DNA of 64,000 bases from assembly GCF_004801285.1 (NCBI RefSeq), contig NZ_SSNY01000004.1:124001-188000 (forward strand), written 5' to 3'. The notes below the pieces were generated by a model that saw only the letters and a program-made list of their open reading frames with translations, was not told where the DNA came from and made no database searches. Origin of the DNA: Ollibium composti (GTDB lineage: Bacteria; Pseudomonadota; Alphaproteobacteria; Rhizobiales; Rhizobiaceae). Made by a program: the position numbers and the translations under genes. Below, piece by piece: positions 6,861 to 14,803 of the stretch. The first letter of the stretch is position 1; each line of letters opens with the position of its first letter.

Positions 6861-7601
6861 CTACTCCCCTGCCTCTGCCGCCGCCGACTGCTTGTAGGGC
6901 GCCTCTGTCAGCCGGCCCAGGATCTGCAGGTAGGCGACCAGCGCATCCATCTCGGTGACGCGGGCGGGATCGCCGTCGAAGGCCCGGACCTGCGTTGCGG
7001 CGCCATAGCGCTCGCTGACGCCCGAAGCGGCATCGGTATCGGGCGTCGCCTGGCCGTAGGCGTCGCGCGTGGCGTTGTCGACCATCTCCTGCGTATAGGG
7101 CACGCCGACATCCTGCTGGGCCACCAGATGCGCGCCGAGATCCTCTATGCGCAGCTCATTTCGCGCCAGCCAGCCATATTTGGGCATGACCGATTCCGGC
7201 ACCACGTCGCGCGGGTTGATGAGGTGGCGCACATGCCAGGCGTCGGAATACTTGTCGCCGATGCGGGCAAGGTCCGGCCCGGTGCGCTTCGAGCCCCACA
7301 GCATCGGGTGGTCGTATTTGGATTCGACCGCCAGCGAATACGGCCCGTAGCGCTCGACCTCGTCGCGCAGCGTGCGGATCATCTGCGAATGGCAGGCATA
7401 GCAGCCCTCGCGGATGTAGATGTTGCGGCCCGCCAGCTCCAGCGGCGTATAGACACGCATGTCGGGCGCCTCCTCGACCGTCTGGTGGATGGTGAACAGC
7501 GGCGCGATCTCGACCAGGCCGCCGATCGACGCCACGGCGACGATGGCGACGACGAAGCCGATGGCGTTACGCTCGATCTTGCGGTGGAAGAATTCCGGCA
7601 T
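6861..7601 (-). CDS. ccoO: cbb3-type cytochrome c oxidase subunit II (monoheme CcoO)
   Basis: 246 residues from the ATG at 7601, two bases after the ccoN stop; a longer open frame to 7706 lies inside ccoN and is not used. One N-terminal membrane anchor (IGFVVAIVAVASIGGLVEI) precedes a periplasmic cytochrome c domain with CYACH at about residue 69 in EGCYACHSQMIRTL, the CcoO signature. Downstream GSKRTGPDLARIGDKYSDAWH and PESVMPKYGWL include the axial Met. It relays electrons to CcoN. Confidence 0.97.
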   Translation of the reverse strand: MPEFFHRKIERNAIGFVVAIVAVASIGGLVEIAPLFTIHQTVEEAPDMRVYTPLELAGRNIYIREGCYACHSQMIRTLRDEVERYGPYSLAVESKYDHPMLWGSKRTGPDLARIGDKYSDAWHVRHLINPRDVVPESVMPKYGWLARNELRIEDLGAHLVAQQDVGVPYTQEMVDNATRDAYGQATPDTDAASGVSERYGAATQVRAFDGDPARVTEMDALVAYLQILGRLTEAPYKQSAAAEAGE

Positions 7602-7603
7602 GA

Positions 7604-9271
7604 TTATTCTCCCGCCTGCATGGCGCCACTGCCGGCCGCGATTGGCACGTCGGCACCCGTCTCGCCCGCCGCCGCCTCGGCATGGGCGGCGCGGATCGTC
7701 ATCCACACATTGTAGGTTCCCACCACCGCACCCGACAGGAACAGCAGGCCGCCGAAAGCACGCGCGATGTAGTAGGGGTGCATCGCCACCATCGAGTCGA
7801 TGAAGGAATAGGCGAGCGTGCCGCCGTCATTGTAGGTGCGCCACATCAGGCCCTGGATGATGCCCGAGTTCCACATGGCGAAGACGTAGACGATGGTGCC
7901 CGCCAGCGCCAACCAGAAGTGGACCTCGACCAGCCTCGACGAATACATCGCCTGGCGCTTCCACATCCACGGCACCAGCGCGTAGATCGAGCCGAAGGTG
8001 ATCATCGCCACCCAGCCCAGCGCACCCGCATGGACGTGCCCGACGGTCCAGTCGGTATAGTGGGAGAGCGAGTTGACCGGCCGGATCGCCATGAACGAGC
8101 CCTCGAAGGTGGACAGGCCGTAGAACACCGCCGCTACCATCATGAAGCGCAGCGTGGCATCGTCGCGCACCTTGTGCCAGGCGCCGTTCAGCGTCGCCAG
8201 CGCGTTGCCCGCCGAAGCCCAGGACGGCACCAGGAGCATGATCGAGAAGGTCATGCCGAGCGTCTGCACCCATTGCGGCAGTGCCGTGTAGTGCAGGTGG
8301 TGCGAACCCGCCCACATGTAGAGGAAGGTGATGCCCCAGAACGAGATGATCGACAGCCGGTAGGAGAAGATCGGCCGCCCCGCCCGCTTCGGCAGGTAGT
8401 AGTACATCATGCCGAGGAAGCCGGAAGTGAGGAAGAAGGCGACCGCGTTATGGCCGTACCACCACTCCGTCATCGCGTCCTGCACGCCGGAGAACAGCGA
8501 ATAGCTCTTGGCATGCGCGAAGGAGACCGGCACGGCCAGGTTGTTGACGATGTGGAGCACCGCCACGACCAGGATGAAGGCCATGTAGTACCAGTTGGCG
8601 ACGTAGATATGCGGCTCCTTGCGGCGCGCCAGCGTGCGCAGGTAGAGCAGGAAATAGGCCACCCAAACGATGACCAGCCAGATATCGGCGTACCATTCCG
8701 GCTCGGCATATTCCTTCGACTGGGTGACGCCCATCAGGTAGCCGCTGGCCGCCACGATGCAGAACAGGTTGTAGCCGATCAGCACGAACCACGGCGTGAA
8801 CTGGTCCGGCAGGCGCGCCCGAGACGTGCGCTGCAGGACGTGGAAGGAGGTGGCGATCAGCGCGTTGCCGCCGAAGCCGAAGATGACGCCGGACGTATGC
8901 ACGGGCCTGAGCCGCCCGAAGCTCGCCCAGGCGGCATCGAAGGTCAGGTCCGGCCAGGCAAGCAGTGCCGCTACCCATACGCCGACGGCCATGCCGATGA
9001 CCGCCCAGATCATGGTGAGTACGATGCCGACCTTGGTCGGGTCGTCGTAGTAGCGCGAGAGCCGGCTCTCGTCCGGCTCGGGCGCGTAATAGCCCGACAT
9101 CACAGCGAAGCCGAGGCCGACGGAGAAAATCATGACGATGAAGCCCTGCGCGCCCATCGGGTCGCCACGCCCGGCCGCGGCCATCGCCAGGCCGATCAGC
9201 GAAAGGGCCAGCAGCACCACAAGGGCGACCTGCCGCTCCGTGACCGTCAATCCCGAAACAAATCTGACCAT
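7604..9271 (-). CDS. ccoN: cbb3-type cytochrome c oxidase subunit I (CcoN)
   Basis: 555 residues, usual length. The ATG at 9271 follows AGGGGAA. Twelve or more membrane helices carry the heme-copper ligands: HTSGVIFGFGGN, YGHNAVAFFLTSGFLGMMYYY, GSHHLHYTALPQWVQ and the paired histidines of DWTVGHVHAGALGW. This is the catalytic subunit that reduces oxygen to water with high affinity and pumps protons. The following genes O, Q and P are spaced 2 to 4 bases or overlap, so they form one operon. The 184-base gap upstream contains NsrR-like and other inverted repeats but no clear FNR/FixK box. Confidence 0.98.
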   Translation of the reverse strand: MVRFVSGLTVTERQVALVVLLALSLIGLAMAAAGRGDPMGAQGFIVMIFSVGLGFAVMSGYYAPEPDESRLSRYYDDPTKVGIVLTMIWAVIGMAVGVWVAALLAWPDLTFDAAWASFGRLRPVHTSGVIFGFGGNALIATSFHVLQRTSRARLPDQFTPWFVLIGYNLFCIVAASGYLMGVTQSKEYAEPEWYADIWLVIVWVAYFLLYLRTLARRKEPHIYVANWYYMAFILVVAVLHIVNNLAVPVSFAHAKSYSLFSGVQDAMTEWWYGHNAVAFFLTSGFLGMMYYYLPKRAGRPIFSYRLSIISFWGITFLYMWAGSHHLHYTALPQWVQTLGMTFSIMLLVPSWASAGNALATLNGAWHKVRDDATLRFMMVAAVFYGLSTFEGSFMAIRPVNSLSHYTDWTVGHVHAGALGWVAMITFGSIYALVPWMWKRQAMYSSRLVEVHFWLALAGTIVYVFAMWNSGIIQGLMWRTYNDGGTLAYSFIDSMVAMHPYYIARAFGGLLFLSGAVVGTYNVWMTIRAAHAEAAAGETGADVPIAAGSGAMQAGE

Positions 9272-9337
9272 TGGCGTTCCCCTCGGTCCGTCAGGCAGCT
9301 TGCAGGCCGATGCCGGGCAGTGGCATCGACGCGGATT

Positions 9338-9418
9338 CAACGGAAACGATACAAGGCAGCGACTGTTTGTCCAGCCGCAGGCGGGCCGCGGACCCGGCGG
9401 CGCGGAGCGTTTCCGTTG
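9338..9418. repeat. 11-bp inverted repeat pair upstream of ccoN
   Basis: CAACGGAAACG at 9338-9348 and its exact reverse complement CGTTTCCGTTG at 9408-9418, separated by 59 bases, in the ccoI-ccoN gap. The spacing is too long for a simple terminator; two operator half-sites or a long-range stem are possible. Confidence 0.6.
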
Positions 9419-9422
9419 CTAA

Positions 9423-9445
9423 AAGATACATTTCCAATACCACTT
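9423..9445. promoter_or_regulatory. candidate NsrR operator upstream of ccoN
   Basis: AAGATACATTT, one base, then CAATACCACTT. I count 10 of 11 and 8 of 11 matches to the NsrR inverted repeat (AAGATGYATTT, AAATRCATCTT). It lies 152-174 bases upstream of the ccoN ATG and just past the ccoI stop, in the only gap available for a ccoN promoter. Binding by the NsrR encoded at 992-1444 is inference. Confidence 0.5.
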
Positions 9446-9455
9446 TTATTCTGCC

Positions 9456-11714
9456 TTATGTCAATCGCAGCGGCGCCGGACATTCGGCCGCAGGCCGCGC
9501 GGAAGCTGTGGCCGCACCCTTGCGAACGCCCGCCCGCCTCGTGTTCAGCCGCAGCGCATTGGCGATCACCAGCAGCGACGAACCGGACATGGCCGCAGCC
9601 GCGATGAGCGGCGTGACATAGCCAAGTATGGCTATCGGCACGGCGATCAGGTTGTAGACGATGGCCAGCGCGATGTTCTGACGGATCAATCGGCCGGCGC
9701 GGCGCGCCACGCTAACGGCCAGCGGCACCGCTTCCAGGCTCTCGCGCAGGAAGACGAAATCGGCGGCGTTGCGGCCAATGTCGGCGGCACTCGCCGGCGC
9801 CATCGAGACATGCGCGGCCGCCAGCGCCGGAGCGTCGTTCAGCCCGTCGCCGACCATCAGCACCTTGCGGCCCTGCCCCGCCAGTTCGCCGATGCGGGCG
9901 ACCTTGCCGGCCGGCAGCAGCCTGGAGCGGACATCGCCGATCCCGATACGCTCGGCGACCGGCCGGCAGTTGCGCGCGCTGTCGCCAGACAGGATCGCCA
10001 GCGCCTTGCCCGCCGCGCGCAGCACGGCCGCCGTCGCCGCAGCACCCGGCCGCAATTCGTCTTCCGTCTCGAAGACGGCCTTCAGCCTGCCGTCCAGCGC
10101 AAGCACCGTCCCCTCGCCGTCCCCGCCGCCGGTCAGCGCCCACTCGGCACGGCCCAGCCGCCAGATTTCACCGCCGCGCCGGCCTTCCAGCCCGCAGCCG
10201 GGAATTTCGCGCACATCGTCCAGAATGGCCGTCCGCGACGACGCTGCCGCTATGGCCTGCGAGACGGGATGGCGCGAGCCGGCGGCGAGCCCGGCCGCGA
10301 TCTCCAGCAGGTCGGGCGAAATCGCCGCCCGGTTGACGATGCGCGGCCGGCCGAGCGTCAGCGTGCCGGTCTTGTCGAAGACGACCGTGTCGATCTCGTC
10401 CAGCCGCTCCATCGCGCCGCCGTCCTTGACCATGATGCCGTTCTCGAACAGCCGGCGCGCCGCCACCACCTGCACGATCGGCACGGCAAGGCCGAGCGCG
10501 CAGGGGCAGGTTATGATGAGTACGGCGATGGCGATGGTCATCGCCTTGCGCCAGTCGCCGTCCACCGCCATCCAGCCGAGGAAGGTCGCCAGCGCCGTCA
10601 GGTGGACGACCGGCGCGTAGAGCGACGACACACGCTCGGCGATGCGCCGGTAGCGCGCGCGGCCGCCCTCGGCCGCCTCCATCAGGCGCGTCATCTCGGC
10701 GAGGAAGGAATCGCCCGCCGCCCTCAGCGCCACCAGCGTCAGCGGCCCGGTCAGGTTGAGTGTGCCGGCGCGCACCTCGTCGCCGTCGCCTACTGGCTGC
10801 GGCGCGCCCTCGCCGCTGACCAGCGAGCAGTCGAGATCGGAGGTGCCGGCAACGACGACCGAATCCACCGGAATACGCTCGCCGGCGGCAACCAGCAGGC
10901 GCGTTCCCGGTGCGATCTCGGCGACCGGCCGATAGCTGCGTGTGCCGTCGGCGTCGAGTACCACGGCGCCCTGCGGCGCCAGCCGCGACAGGCCGAGCAC
11001 CGCCGCGCGCGCACGGTTGCGCATGACATGGTCGAGCGTGCGGCCGATCAGCAGGAAGAACAGCAGCGTCACCGACGCGTCGAAATAGGCGTGCTCGCCG
11101 TGATTGATCGTCTCGTAGAGGCTCATCGCATAGGCGAGCGTCACGCCGATGACTATCGGCACATCCATGTTCATGCGGCCGTGGCGGAGCGCGTTCCAGG
11201 CCGAGCGGTAGTAGACGCGGCCGGAAAAGACGAGCGCCGGCAGGGCGATGAAGGCCGATATCCAGTGGAAGATGTCGCGCATGGAAGCGTCGGCGCCCGA
11301 CCACACCGACACCGACAACAGCATGATGTTGGAGGCGGCGAAGCCCGCCACGGCCGTGGCGACGATGAGCGAGGACAAGGTGCCGTCCCTTTGCGCCGCC
11401 CCCTCATCGAACAAATGCGCCGGATAGCCGATATCGGCGAGCGCCTCGGCGATCGGCGGCGGCGTCTCGCCACGCCAGCGCACGCTGACGCGCTTCGTCG
11501 ACAGGTTGACCCGCGCCGCCGTCACCCCGGCAAGCCCGGCCAGCCGCCGCTCGACGGTGCGGATGCAGGCGGCGCAATGGACGGTGGGGACCGAGAGTTC
11601 GACCTGATAGGCACCGTCGCCGAGGGCGCGCGCGCAAAGTCCGATCTCGCGCGCCGACGGTGACGTTCCCTCAATGTCGAGCGCCGCTTCGGTTCCCGGC
11701 GCGCAGCAGCTCAT
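9456..11714 (-). CDS. ccoI: Cu(+)-exporting P-type ATPase for cbb3 oxidase assembly (CcoI/FixI)
   Basis: 752 residues from the ATG at 11714 (MSCCAPG, the usual FixI opening with a Cys pair); an upstream in-frame ATG at 11744 adds ten residues. An HMA domain has CAAC near residue 48. Membrane helices carry the CPC ion motif (ITCPCALGLAVP). The catalytic parts are SGEGAPQP (actuator loop, Ser replacing the usual Thr of TGE), DKTGTLTLG (phosphorylated Asp) and GDGLNDAPAL. CcoI delivers copper for the CuB centre of CcoN. It is transcribed toward ccoN, 184 bases away, and has its own FNR box; normally it follows ccoGH and precedes ccoS. Confidence 0.95.
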   Translation of the reverse strand: MSCCAPGTEAALDIEGTSPSAREIGLCARALGDGAYQVELSVPTVHCAACIRTVERRLAGLAGVTAARVNLSTKRVSVRWRGETPPPIAEALADIGYPAHLFDEGAAQRDGTLSSLIVATAVAGFAASNIMLLSVSVWSGADASMRDIFHWISAFIALPALVFSGRVYYRSAWNALRHGRMNMDVPIVIGVTLAYAMSLYETINHGEHAYFDASVTLLFFLLIGRTLDHVMRNRARAAVLGLSRLAPQGAVVLDADGTRSYRPVAEIAPGTRLLVAAGERIPVDSVVVAGTSDLDCSLVSGEGAPQPVGDGDEVRAGTLNLTGPLTLVALRAAGDSFLAEMTRLMEAAEGGRARYRRIAERVSSLYAPVVHLTALATFLGWMAVDGDWRKAMTIAIAVLIITCPCALGLAVPIVQVVAARRLFENGIMVKDGGAMERLDEIDTVVFDKTGTLTLGRPRIVNRAAISPDLLEIAAGLAAGSRHPVSQAIAAASSRTAILDDVREIPGCGLEGRRGGEIWRLGRAEWALTGGGDGEGTVLALDGRLKAVFETEDELRPGAAATAAVLRAAGKALAILSGDSARNCRPVAERIGIGDVRSRLLPAGKVARIGELAGQGRKVLMVGDGLNDAPALAAAHVSMAPASAADIGRNAADFVFLRESLEAVPLAVSVARRAGRLIRQNIALAIVYNLIAVPIAILGYVTPLIAAAAMSGSSLLVIANALRLNTRRAGVRKGAATASARPAAECPAPLRLT

Positions 11715-11833
11715 GGGCCACTCCGTTGCTGACGACGACGCCAAGCCTCTGCCTGCCGCGCCGCCTCCCTTTGCGATTCCCGTGAATCGAAGGTGGTTTC
11801 GTCCCCCTTTAACCGCAGGCGGGCATCGCCTCT

Positions 11834-11847
11834 TTGATCCAGATCAA
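11834..11847. promoter_or_regulatory. perfect FNR/FixK box upstream of ccoI
   Basis: TTGATCCAGATCAA fits TTGAT-N4-ATCAA at all ten defined positions, extended by a flanking T and A. Its centre is about 126 bases upstream of the ccoI ATG; placing it at -41.5 puts the transcription start near 11799 with an 85-base leader. It lies between ccoI and the fnrN-like gene. Activation of ccoI at low oxygen by the adjacent regulator or a FixK is the obvious reading. Confidence 0.9.
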
Positions 11848-11901
11848 ACTGGCGTCGCACAGAAAGGACAACCACGGACGGCGTTGGGGACGAAAGGTCG
11901 T

Positions 11902-12624
11902 TCAGGCTCCGGCCAGATCCGCGAGCCTTCCCATGTCGAGCACTTCGACCCGACGGCCCTTGACGCTGATGAGCCCATCCCGGTCGAGCCGGGTGAACTG
12001 GCGGCTCACCGTCTCGATCGTCAGGCCGAGGAAATCGCCGATATCGGCTCTCGTCAACGGCAGGTCGAACGCCCCGGCCGGCGCGCCTTCCCCGTCCAGC
12101 GTCGGATCGATGTTGCGCGCGATCAGGAGCAGGAAGCTGGCGACCTTCTCGGCCGCCGTCTTGCGGCCGACGGTCATCATCCACCCGCGCGCCTCGTCGA
12201 GTTCGCGCAAGGCCTGCATGAGCAGCCGGCGTTCCAGGCCCGGTGTCGCCTCGATCAACCTTTGGATCGTGCGGCGGGGAAACGAGCAAAGCGATACCGG
12301 CGTCGCCGCCTCGACCCCGATGGCGCTTTCCTCGCTGAACGGCCGGCCGAGAAAGTCCGGCGCGAATTGCAGGCCGACGATCTGCTGGCGCCCGTCGGGC
12401 AGGCTCTTGGTCAGCTTGACGACGCCCGAAAGGATGTTCGCATAGTTGTCGATCGGCTCGGCGTCGCCGATCAGCTCGGCGCCCTCCTCGAGCACATGCT
12501 TGGTCGATGCCCTGGCCAGCTCGACGAGCTGGATCGGCTCCAGCGCGCCGCAGATGCCGCGATGGCGGGCCTCGCACGATACGCACAGCACCGGGATGCC
12601 GCTGGTATGGATGTCCTGACGCAC
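11902..12624 (-). CDS. fnrN: Crp/Fnr-family oxygen-responsive regulator (FnrN type)
   Basis: 240 residues from a GTG at 12624; an ATG at 12675 gives 17 more, Arg-rich residues and is less likely. The N-terminal C-x2-C-x7-C (VLCVSCEARHRGIC) plus a later Cys in SLCSFP are the four ligands of the oxygen-labile 4Fe-4S cluster, absent from FixK. A cyclic-nucleotide-like fold (DFLGRPFSEE) is followed by a C-terminal helix-turn-helix, LTRADIGDFLGLTIETVSRQFTRL, with the E--SR residues that read TTGAT half-sites. It should activate low-oxygen genes, including ccoI through the box at 11834. I found no clear box in its own upstream gap. Confidence 0.88.
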   Translation of the reverse strand: MRQDIHTSGIPVLCVSCEARHRGICGALEPIQLVELARASTKHVLEEGAELIGDAEPIDNYANILSGVVKLTKSLPDGRQQIVGLQFAPDFLGRPFSEESAIGVEAATPVSLCSFPRRTIQRLIEATPGLERRLLMQALRELDEARGWMMTVGRKTAAEKVASFLLLIARNIDPTLDGEGAPAGAFDLPLTRADIGDFLGLTIETVSRQFTRLDRDGLISVKGRRVEVLDMGRLADLAGA

Positions 12625-12860
12625 CGGTCTCGTTTTCCACTTGTTCCGCCGCTGCCTATCACGACCGACAACCATGATCGCCGTGTCAGTTTGTCCAACA
12701 CGCGCCCGTCAGGCAATCCCGTTCGCCGTTCGGCCGCGACCGAACGTCCCGCTGGACGCAGATTTCCGGGTTGCCGCCGGCACCTGCCTGCGGCGATGGC
12801 GCCGGTTGAAGGCAGCGCGCACCGATCCTAGAAAGATGATCCGTGACCCATGGAGCGGCC

Positions 12861-14252
12861 ATGCCCATCCTGACGCGACGCACCCTTCTCAAGGCCTCGG
12901 CCGCCGCTGCAGGCGGCTTCGGGCTCGGCGCGATGGGCAACATGGTGAGCGCAGCGCTGGCCGTGCCGGACCCCAAAATCCTCAGGACAACGAAGACAAC
13001 GGCGCGGCTGACTGAGGCCGAACCGACCCGCGACGTCCTGACCTACGGCGAAGCCGGCATGCCGCCGGTCCTGCGCATGACCAAGGGAAAGCCCTTCGCT
13101 GCGCGGCTGGTCAACGGCCTCGACGAGCCGACCACCATCCACTGGCACGGCATGCGCGTGCCGAACAAGATGGACGGCGTTCCCTTCATGGTGCAGCCCT
13201 ACGTCTACACCGGCGACCATTTCGACTATGCCTTCACGCCGCCGGACGCCGGCACCTTCTGGTATCATCCGCACTGCAACACGCTGGAGCAGATGGGCCA
13301 TGGCCTGACCGGCGTGATCGTGGTGGAAAATCCGCATGACCCGGCGTTCGACTCGCAGGTGGTGCTGAACCTGCGCGACTGGCGGCTCGGCGGCGACGGC
13401 CAGTTCATCGCCCAGTTCCGGCCGCGCGACGCCGCCCGTTCCGGCACCTACGGCACGGTGCGCACCGCCAACTGGCAGGTGGAGCCGCAATACGACGCCC
13501 CGGCCGGCGGCCTGGTGCGGCTCAGAATCGCCGTCACCGACGTCACCCGCATCCATGCGCTGACGCTGGAGGGCGCGGCCGCCGACGTCATCGCCATCGA
13601 CGGTAACCCGGTGCCGCAGCGCTTCGCCCTCGACATGGTGCGGATCGGGCCGGGCCAGCGGCTCGACCTCGCCGTGCGCATGCCGGACGACGAAGGCGCC
13701 GTCGTCACACTGAGGGATGTGCGGGGCACGAAGAAGGCTGCGCTGGCGACGCTGCGCGCCACCGGTTCCTCGCTGAAGCACGACCTGCGCGACCTTGCCG
13801 TGCTCGAAGCCAATCCGGTTCCCGCCCCGGACATCGCCTCGGCTACCCACATCCCGCTGGCGCTCAGCGCCACGGCGGAGAATGTCGCGGCAAACAGCAT
13901 CTGCGGCTCGCTGGGCTACAGCTTCTGGGCGATCAACAAGGTGCCGTGGCCGGGCGACACGCCGGACCCGACCGCACCTTTGGCCGAACTCAAGCTCGGC
14001 AAGAGCTATGTCTTCGACATGGAGAACCTGACGCCGCACGCCCATCCGATCCACCTGCACGGCATGAGCTTCACCGTGCTGTCGTCCTCGGCCGGGCCGG
14101 TGATGCCGCTGGTGTCGGACACCTACCTTCTCCAGCCGGACGAGAAGGTGCAACTCGGCTTCGTCGCCGACAATCCGGGCGACTGGCTGCTGCACTGCCA
14201 CATCATCGAGCACCAGAAGACGGGCATGACCAGCTACGTCCGCGTCGCCTGA
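12861..14252 (+). CDS. Tat-exported multicopper oxidase (laccase-like)
   Basis: 463 residues from the ATG at 12861 (GGAG upstream); the frame also allows an ATG six codons earlier. The N-terminus is a twin-arginine signal (LTRRTLLKASAAAAGG). Copper sites are complete: IHWHG (about 93-97), WYHPH (134-138), HPIHLHG and LLHCHIIEH near the C-terminus, giving type 1, 2 and 3 copper ligands in a three-domain cupredoxin fold. Such enzymes oxidise phenols, metals or Cu(I) in the periplasm while reducing oxygen to water. There is no Met-rich insert of the CueO kind. Substrate unknown; it stands alone, convergent with ridA. Confidence 0.93.
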   Translation: MPILTRRTLLKASAAAAGGFGLGAMGNMVSAALAVPDPKILRTTKTTARLTEAEPTRDVLTYGEAGMPPVLRMTKGKPFAARLVNGLDEPTTIHWHGMRVPNKMDGVPFMVQPYVYTGDHFDYAFTPPDAGTFWYHPHCNTLEQMGHGLTGVIVVENPHDPAFDSQVVLNLRDWRLGGDGQFIAQFRPRDAARSGTYGTVRTANWQVEPQYDAPAGGLVRLRIAVTDVTRIHALTLEGAAADVIAIDGNPVPQRFALDMVRIGPGQRLDLAVRMPDDEGAVVTLRDVRGTKKAALATLRATGSSLKHDLRDLAVLEANPVPAPDIASATHIPLALSATAENVAANSICGSLGYSFWAINKVPWPGDTPDPTAPLAELKLGKSYVFDMENLTPHAHPIHLHGMSFTVLSSSAGPVMPLVSDTYLLQPDEKVQLGFVADNPGDWLLHCHIIEHQKTGMTSYVRVA

Positions 14253-14260
14253 GGCGACGC
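14242..14260. terminator. hairpin at the convergent ends of the oxidase and ridA genes
   Basis: GCGTCGCC, TGA, GGCGACGC: an 8-bp perfect stem spanning the multicopper oxidase stop codon and touching the last base of the convergent ridA gene. The tail TATTTC is only weakly T-rich, so termination strength is uncertain. Confidence 0.5.
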
Positions 14261-14631
14261 TATTTCACCGGGGCGTAGGCGACCGCCTCGATCTCGACCT
14301 TGATATCGAGCATCAGGCGCGATTCCACCGTGGTGCGGGCCGGCGGCTCCTTGGCGAAGAAGGAGCCATAGACCTTGTTCATGCCCGAAAAGTCGCGCGC
14401 ATCCTCGATCCAGACCGTGGTCTTGACCACGTCGTCCATGGTCGCACCCGCCAGCGCCAGCGCCGCCTTGACGTTTTCCAGCACCTGCCGTGTCTGCGGC
14501 TCGATGCCGCCGTCGACGATGCCGCCGTCCGGCCTCACCGGTACCTGGCCGGAAACGTAGACCAAATCGCCGGCCCGGACGGCGGGCGACAGCGGCACAT
14601 GGGAAGCCCCGAAAACCTGCTTGCGCGACAT
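14260..14631 (-). CDS. RidA/YjgF family enamine-imine deaminase
   Basis: 123 residues. Family features are LVYVSGQVPVRPDG, the QTRQVLENVKAALALAG helix, VVKTTVWIEDARDF and PPARTTVES, whose Arg is the catalytic residue that holds the carboxylate of the imine substrate. RidA proteins hydrolyse reactive 2-aminoacrylate and related imines made by PLP enzymes. The divergent neighbour is a PLP-dependent D-amino-acid enzyme, and the two start codons are only about 170 bases apart, which fits a shared job in amino acid breakdown. Confidence 0.92.
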   Translation of the reverse strand: MSRKQVFGASHVPLSPAVRAGDLVYVSGQVPVRPDGGIVDGGIEPQTRQVLENVKAALALAGATMDDVVKTTVWIEDARDFSGMNKVYGSFFAKEPPARTTVESRLMLDIKVEIEAVAYAPVK

Positions 14632-14803
14632 GACGAAATCTCCTGTCCTGATGATGCGAGGGGCCATAGCGCGACGAGCACCGGCGGTCCAGCGGTTGCC
14701 GTCGTCCCCCTGGACCAAAAGTTCTTGAAACCTGCGCCGCATCGGATACGCCGCTAGCATGCTCAAACTCGCCGAGTCGCGACCGACCATCCGGGTGACC
14801 GAA

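Noticed and set aside
9272..9455. Looked for an FNR/FixK box before ccoN
   Set aside because: No sequence close to TTGAT-N4-ATCAA is present on either strand; the nearest, TTGAC-ATAA-GGCAG on the minus strand near 9462, lies inside the ccoI coding end and matches only one arm.
7682..9607. A 641-codon plus-strand open frame opposite ccoN
   Set aside because: Antisense shadow of ccoN; no family motif and extreme His/Arg content.
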